Source: Aquirufa lenticrescens (GTDB taxonomy: Bacteria > Bacteroidota > Bacteroidia > Cytophagales > Spirosomataceae). Taken from it: 64,000 nucleotides of DNA. Positions within the stretch are counted from its first letter, which is position 1. Each line of letters opens with the position of its first letter. Shown piece after piece: positions 61,040 to 64,000 of this stretch. Both the position numbers and the translations under genes were made by a program. Below the pieces are notes generated by a model, which saw nothing but the letters and a program-made list of their open reading frames with translations, made no database searches and was not told the DNA's origin. Location: the NCBI RefSeq assembly GCF_019916085.1, contig NZ_CP049834.1:1348501-1412500 (forward strand). Direction: 5' to 3'.

Positions 61040-61666
61040 ATGAAGATTAAGGCGATTATTTTTGATATGGATGGTGTTTTGATTGATGCTAAGGATTGGC
61101 ATTATGAATCTTTGAACAAGGCTTTAGCTATTTTCGGACATGAAATTAGTAGATATGATCACTTGGTAACATTTGACGGGTTACCTACTAAGAAAAAGCT
61201 TGAAATGCTAAGTATTGAAGGCGATTTCCCTACTGGCTTGCATTCGTTCGTAAACGAACTTAAGCAACAATACACAATGGATATAGTTTATTCAAAATGT
61301 AAACCAGTTTTTCAACATCAATTTGCTTTATCTAAGTTGAAAAATATAGGATACAATTTAGCTGTTTGTTCTAATTCAATACGAAATTCAATAGAAACAA
61401 TGATGGATAAATCAGGTTTAGCACCTTTTCTTGAATTTATTATATCTAATCAAGATGTAAATCAAGGAAAGCCAGATCCAGAGATGTACAATAAGGCGAT
61501 AAATAAGTTAGGTTTAGTTCCAGATGAATGTCTTATTGTTGAAGATAATGAAAATGGAGTTAAAGCCGCCTTAGCCTCAGGAGCTCATTTACTAAAAGTT
61601 GAAAATCCCGATGATGTAAACTATTTCAACATTATTAATCGAATCAAAGAAATTGAAAATGCTTAA
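61040..61666 (+). CDS. HAD-superfamily phosphatase (subfamily IA)
   Basis: A 208-residue hydrolase. Nucleophile D9 and acid/base D11 are in 'IFDMDGVL', motif II in 'CSNS', motif III lysine in 'KPDPEMY' and motif IV in 'IVEDNENG'. The cap is a small helical type as in beta-phosphoglucomutase. It is not of the GmhB type (that begins 'DRDGT'), so it does not obviously fill the missing heptose phosphatase step, though it could. Its 3' end overlaps the next gene by 8 bases. Confidence 0.88.
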   Translation: MKIKAIIFDMDGVLIDAKDWHYESLNKALAIFGHEISRYDHLVTFDGLPTKKKLEMLSIEGDFPTGLHSFVNELKQQYTMDIVYSKCKPVFQHQFALSKLKNIGYNLAVCSNSIRNSIETMMDKSGLAPFLEFIISNQDVNQGKPDPEMYNKAINKLGLVPDECLIVEDNENGVKAALASGAHLLKVENPDDVNYFNIINRIKEIENA

Positions 61667-62384
61667 AATTATAATGCCTTTAGCAGGGAAATCTGATCTT
61701 TTTGTTAATTCGGGCTACCATTATCCTAAACCATTAATCGAAATTAATGGTAAAACAATGATTGAATGGGTCGTTTCCAATCCCTCAAAAATTGAAAGGT
61801 TACATCAATTTATATTCATTGTTAAAGAAGAGGACGTGATAAAGTATCATTTAGATAATACTCTTAGGTTAATTTGTCCCGGCTGTGAAATTATAAAGAT
61901 AAAAAATCAAACTAAAGGGGGGTTATGTAGTGTTTTAATGGCAATTGACAAAGTAATGCCCGATGATAGCTTGCTCATTTTAAATAGTGATCAGATTGTA
62001 GATATTGATTTTAACGAAGTCGACCAATTCTGGCTTAAAGAAAAAGTCGATGCCGGATTAGTTACTTTTAATTCAGTGCATCCTAGATGGTCTTATGCTA
62101 GAATTGAAGAGGGTCTTGTGGTTCAAACTGCTGAAAAAAATCCAATTAGCAACCAATCTATAGCTGGATATTATTACTTTCAAAACTCAGAGTTGTTTTT
62201 TAAGGCAGCTTTTCAAACAATTAAAAATGATGTACAACTTGAAGGGATGTACTATATATCCCCAGTTATTAATCAATATGTCTTAAATAATCTAAAAGTA
62301 AAATCTTTTAAGATTGACAATAAAAAATTCAATTCATTCTACTCTCCACAGATGATGGCAGAATATGAGCGAAATATTAGATAA
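61659..62384 (+). CDS. Sugar-phosphate nucleotidyltransferase-like protein 1
   Basis: A 241-residue GT-A-fold nucleotidyltransferase. 'IIMPLAGKSDLF' takes the place of the usual G-x-G-x-R loop, 'YPKPLIEINGKTMIEWVV' follows, and 'ILNSDQIVDIDF' carries the metal-binding aspartate. 'WSYARIEEG' and 'EKNPISNQSIAGYYYF' are shared with the gene at 62758. The missing loop arginine is notable (GKS where 62758 has GEGIRF). ATG 61659 is chosen over an in-frame TTG 6 bases upstream. Substrate unknown. Confidence 0.8.
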   Translation: MLKIIMPLAGKSDLFVNSGYHYPKPLIEINGKTMIEWVVSNPSKIERLHQFIFIVKEEDVIKYHLDNTLRLICPGCEIIKIKNQTKGGLCSVLMAIDKVMPDDSLLILNSDQIVDIDFNEVDQFWLKEKVDAGLVTFNSVHPRWSYARIEEGLVVQTAEKNPISNQSIAGYYYFQNSELFFKAAFQTIKNDVQLEGMYYISPVINQYVLNNLKVKSFKIDNKKFNSFYSPQMMAEYERNIR

Positions 62385-62390
62385 TTTAAG

Positions 62391-62714
62391 ATGTTAGAAA
62401 AATTCGAACTTAAAGATATGATTAAAGGGTGGTTCATAGGAGACTTTGATCCAACTTTGTATAAAACCAATGATGTAGAGGTCGCAATAAAGCATTATAA
62501 AGCAGGAGATTTTGAAGAAAGGCATTATCACAAAATAGCAACTGAATTCACAATTGTTTTAAATGGCCAAATTGAAATGGATGGCAATAAGTATAATAAT
62601 AATGATATTGTAAAAATAGTCCCAGGAGTTTCAACTGATTTTAAAGCTATAACTGATGTTACAACTGTAGTAATTAAAATACCTGGTGCTTTGAATGATA
62701 AATATTTTATTTGA
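62391..62714 (+). CDS. Cupin-domain protein
   Basis: A 107-residue single-domain cupin. Motif 1 'HYKAGDFEERHYHKIATEFTIVLNGQIEMDG' (residues about 42-72, in part: H56, H58, E63 as likely metal ligands) and motif 2 'NNDIVKIVPGVSTDFKAI' are visible. It has no fused domain. It sits between two paralogous nucleotidyltransferase genes, 6 bases after the first and 43 before the second, suggesting a role in making or editing their product. Confidence 0.82.
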   Translation: MLEKFELKDMIKGWFIGDFDPTLYKTNDVEVAIKHYKAGDFEERHYHKIATEFTIVLNGQIEMDGNKYNNNDIVKIVPGVSTDFKAITDVTTVVIKIPGALNDKYFI

Positions 62715-62757
62715 TTTTAAAGAGTTAAAAATTTGAATTTTTTAAATAAAAAAAGTT

Positions 62758-63492
62758 ATGATTAACATTGTTATTCCTATGGCTGGGGAAGGTATAAGAT
62801 TTGTAAATGCCGGATATAAAAAGCCTAAACCGTTTATTGATGTAGCTGGTAAAGCAATGATTGAAAGGGTAATAGAAAATTTACAATGTTTGGATGCCCG
62901 CTTCATTTTAATTGGAAGGAAAGAACACCTAAAAAGAGAGTATGAGTTTGTTAATTATTTAAAAAAGAGATTTGATGCAATTTTTTTGGAAATTGATAAT
63001 AAAACTGAGGGTACGGCATGCACAGTATTATATGCAAGAAAGTATATAAATAATAATGAACCTTTACTAATCGCAAATTCTGATCAAATTGTTGATATTA
63101 AAATACAGAGTTTTATTGATGATTTTAAGTTGAGAGAACTTGATGGATCAATACTCACATTTTCTGACCTTGAACAAAATCCCAAATGGTCTTTTGCCAA
63201 AATTGATAATAAGGGATTAGTAATTGAAGTTCAAGAAAAAAAAGTAATTTCTGAGTTTGCTACAGTTGGAATATATTTGTTTAAAAGTGGGAAAGACTTT
63301 GTTAATTATTCGCTAGATATGATAGTTAGGAATATAAGGGTAAATAATGAGTTTTATACTTGTCCAGTCTATAATCATGCTATTGAAGATTTTAAAAAAA
63401 TAGGAATATATAATATTCTGCAATCAGAAATGAATGGAATTGGAACTCCTGAAGATCTAAATCTATATTTGAAGAAATTAAATAATGTCTAG
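62758..63492 (+). CDS. Sugar-phosphate nucleotidyltransferase-like protein 2
   Basis: A 244-residue paralogue of the protein at 61659. It keeps the full loop 'PMAGEGIRFVNAGYKKPKP' (residues 7-25), 'IDVAGKAMIERVIENL', 'TEGTACTVLYARKYI', 'LIANSDQIVDIKI' and 'WSFAKIDNKGLVIEVQEK'. This is the layout of capsule-type NTP transferases, some of which act on non-sugar phosphates. The nucleotide and acceptor are not evident. The Wzx-type gene overlaps its stop by 8 bases. Confidence 0.85.
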   Translation: MINIVIPMAGEGIRFVNAGYKKPKPFIDVAGKAMIERVIENLQCLDARFILIGRKEHLKREYEFVNYLKKRFDAIFLEIDNKTEGTACTVLYARKYINNNEPLLIANSDQIVDIKIQSFIDDFKLRELDGSILTFSDLEQNPKWSFAKIDNKGLVIEVQEKKVISEFATVGIYLFKSGKDFVNYSLDMIVRNIRVNNEFYTCPVYNHAIEDFKKIGIYNILQSEMNGIGTPEDLNLYLKKLNNV

Positions 63493-64000
63493 GAAAAGAA
63501 AAGCTTTATTTGGCTTTTCAGCTGACTTAGCTGGTCAGGCAATGAGTACAATACTTTCGTTATTTGCTGTGCCGATTATTATTTCTAGTATTCCAAAATT
63601 AGAATATGGTTTTTGGTTGACTATTGGATCTATAATGTCTTGGATTGCGATTTCTGATTTAGGTATTGGCATGGCATTAAGCAGAAATTTAATTTCAATT
63701 ATTCATAATGAAAATGATAATTATAAATTCAAAAAAGTAGATAAGTTCGTAAGCACATCTTTAATTATATTTTTGTTGTGTGGAAGTTTATTTTTTTTAG
63801 TCGCTTTTTTGGTTTTTCCGTATACAATTATTTGGTTTAAAGTGCCTAACACGGGGTATTATAATTATAAAATAACTTATTTTATTTGCACTTTGGCTGG
63901 ATCAATATCTTTGCCCCTTTCTATTTATTCTGGTATTCTTGAGGCAGTACAAAGATTGGCTTTGAACAGAAACATAAATACGATTTCAAATATTATCAAT
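63485..64000 (+). CDS. Wzx-type polysaccharide flippase (cut by window end)
   Basis: About 172 N-terminal residues are present. The start 'MSRKRKALFGFSADLAGQAM' is followed by hydrophobic helices at about 20-36, 42-62, 90-112 and 128-150, with 'LEYGFWLTIGSIMSWIAISD' and 'LGIGMALSRNL' typical of the O-antigen/teichoic-acid export (MATE-like) family. It would flip lipid-linked repeat units across the inner membrane. ATG 63485 overlaps the nucleotidyltransferase stop by 8 bases. Confidence 0.85.
   Translation, partial: MSRKRKALFGFSADLAGQAMSTILSLFAVPIIISSIPKLEYGFWLTIGSIMSWIAISDLGIGMALSRNLISIIHNENDNYKFKKVDKFVSTSLIIFLLCGSLFFLVAFLVFPYTIIWFKVPNTGYYNYKITYFICTLAGSISLPLSIYSGILEAVQRLALNRNINTISNIIN

Overview
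The window looks like chromosomal DNA of a Bacteroidota bacterium, most likely a Cytophagales-type organism; a freshwater Aquirufa-like taxon is only a guess. Supporting signs are the Bacteroidota promoter element TAnnTTTG in front of many genes, start codons without clear Shine-Dalgarno sites, a GldE homologue next to ssb and mutY, DUF1684 and UPF0311-type proteins, a RagA-free but lipoprotein-rich envelope gene set, and a very small basic bS22/mS38-like protein next to RNase G. No rRNA, tRNA, CRISPR array, prophage or insertion-sequence transposase was seen.

Layout. 1-8.6 kb (minus strand) holds a cut FAD monooxygenase, a SerC-type aminotransferase, an aromatic-acid-type MFS carrier, a UPF0311 protein, then a YbdL-type aminotransferase, NagA and gamma-glutamyltranspeptidase; glycerate kinase runs the other way. 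8.7-10.4 kb is an AT-rich pair of secreted/lipoprotein genes bracketed by a 24-bp direct repeat that includes a terminator. 10.6-17.1 kb is a complete TetR/TolC/MFP/RND efflux operon. 17-36 kb is housekeeping: cupin isomerase-like protein, TAT-exported Gfo/Idh/MocA protein, ribosomal protein S1, mutarotase, MazG, GH16 glucanase, UvrB, 5-oxoprolinase subunits PxpB/PxpC, DUF1684, a NagX-like acyltransferase, PcrA/UvrD, GldE, SSB, MutY and HU. 35.5-40 kb carries TPR proteins, the 29-codon basic protein, RNase G and RsmG. 40-48 kb carries LytTR, aldo/keto reductase, rhodanese-thioredoxin, enolase, FtsB-like and phosphoglycerate mutase genes. 48.9-51.6 kb is hisH-hisA-hisF-hisIE. 52-53.75 kb is an accessory stretch with two XRE regulators and a HepT/MntA toxin-antitoxin pair.

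The most unusual structure is a family of non-coding repeats at 40.0-40.4, 44.4-44.8, 47.5-48.1, 51.95 and 53.05 kb. It has two parts. One is a roughly 47-bp imperfect hairpin centred on TTGACA-N5-TGTCAA, present five times. The other is a tandem array of tiny perfect hairpins with GNA triloops, separated by GACTAA linkers, present three times. The stem sequences differ between units but stay self-complementary, so the structure rather than the sequence seems to be kept. Two copies of the composite element lie in inverted orientation around the enolase block.

From about 55.2 kb to the window end, base composition drops sharply toward AT and a tightly packed plus-strand surface-polysaccharide operon begins: heptose genes (hldD, kinase-only hldE, gmhA), ugd, gmd, then an unusual set of a GDPD-like phosphodiesterase, a HAD phosphatase, two paralogous nucleotidyltransferases around a cupin, and the start of a Wzx-type flippase that is cut by the window end.
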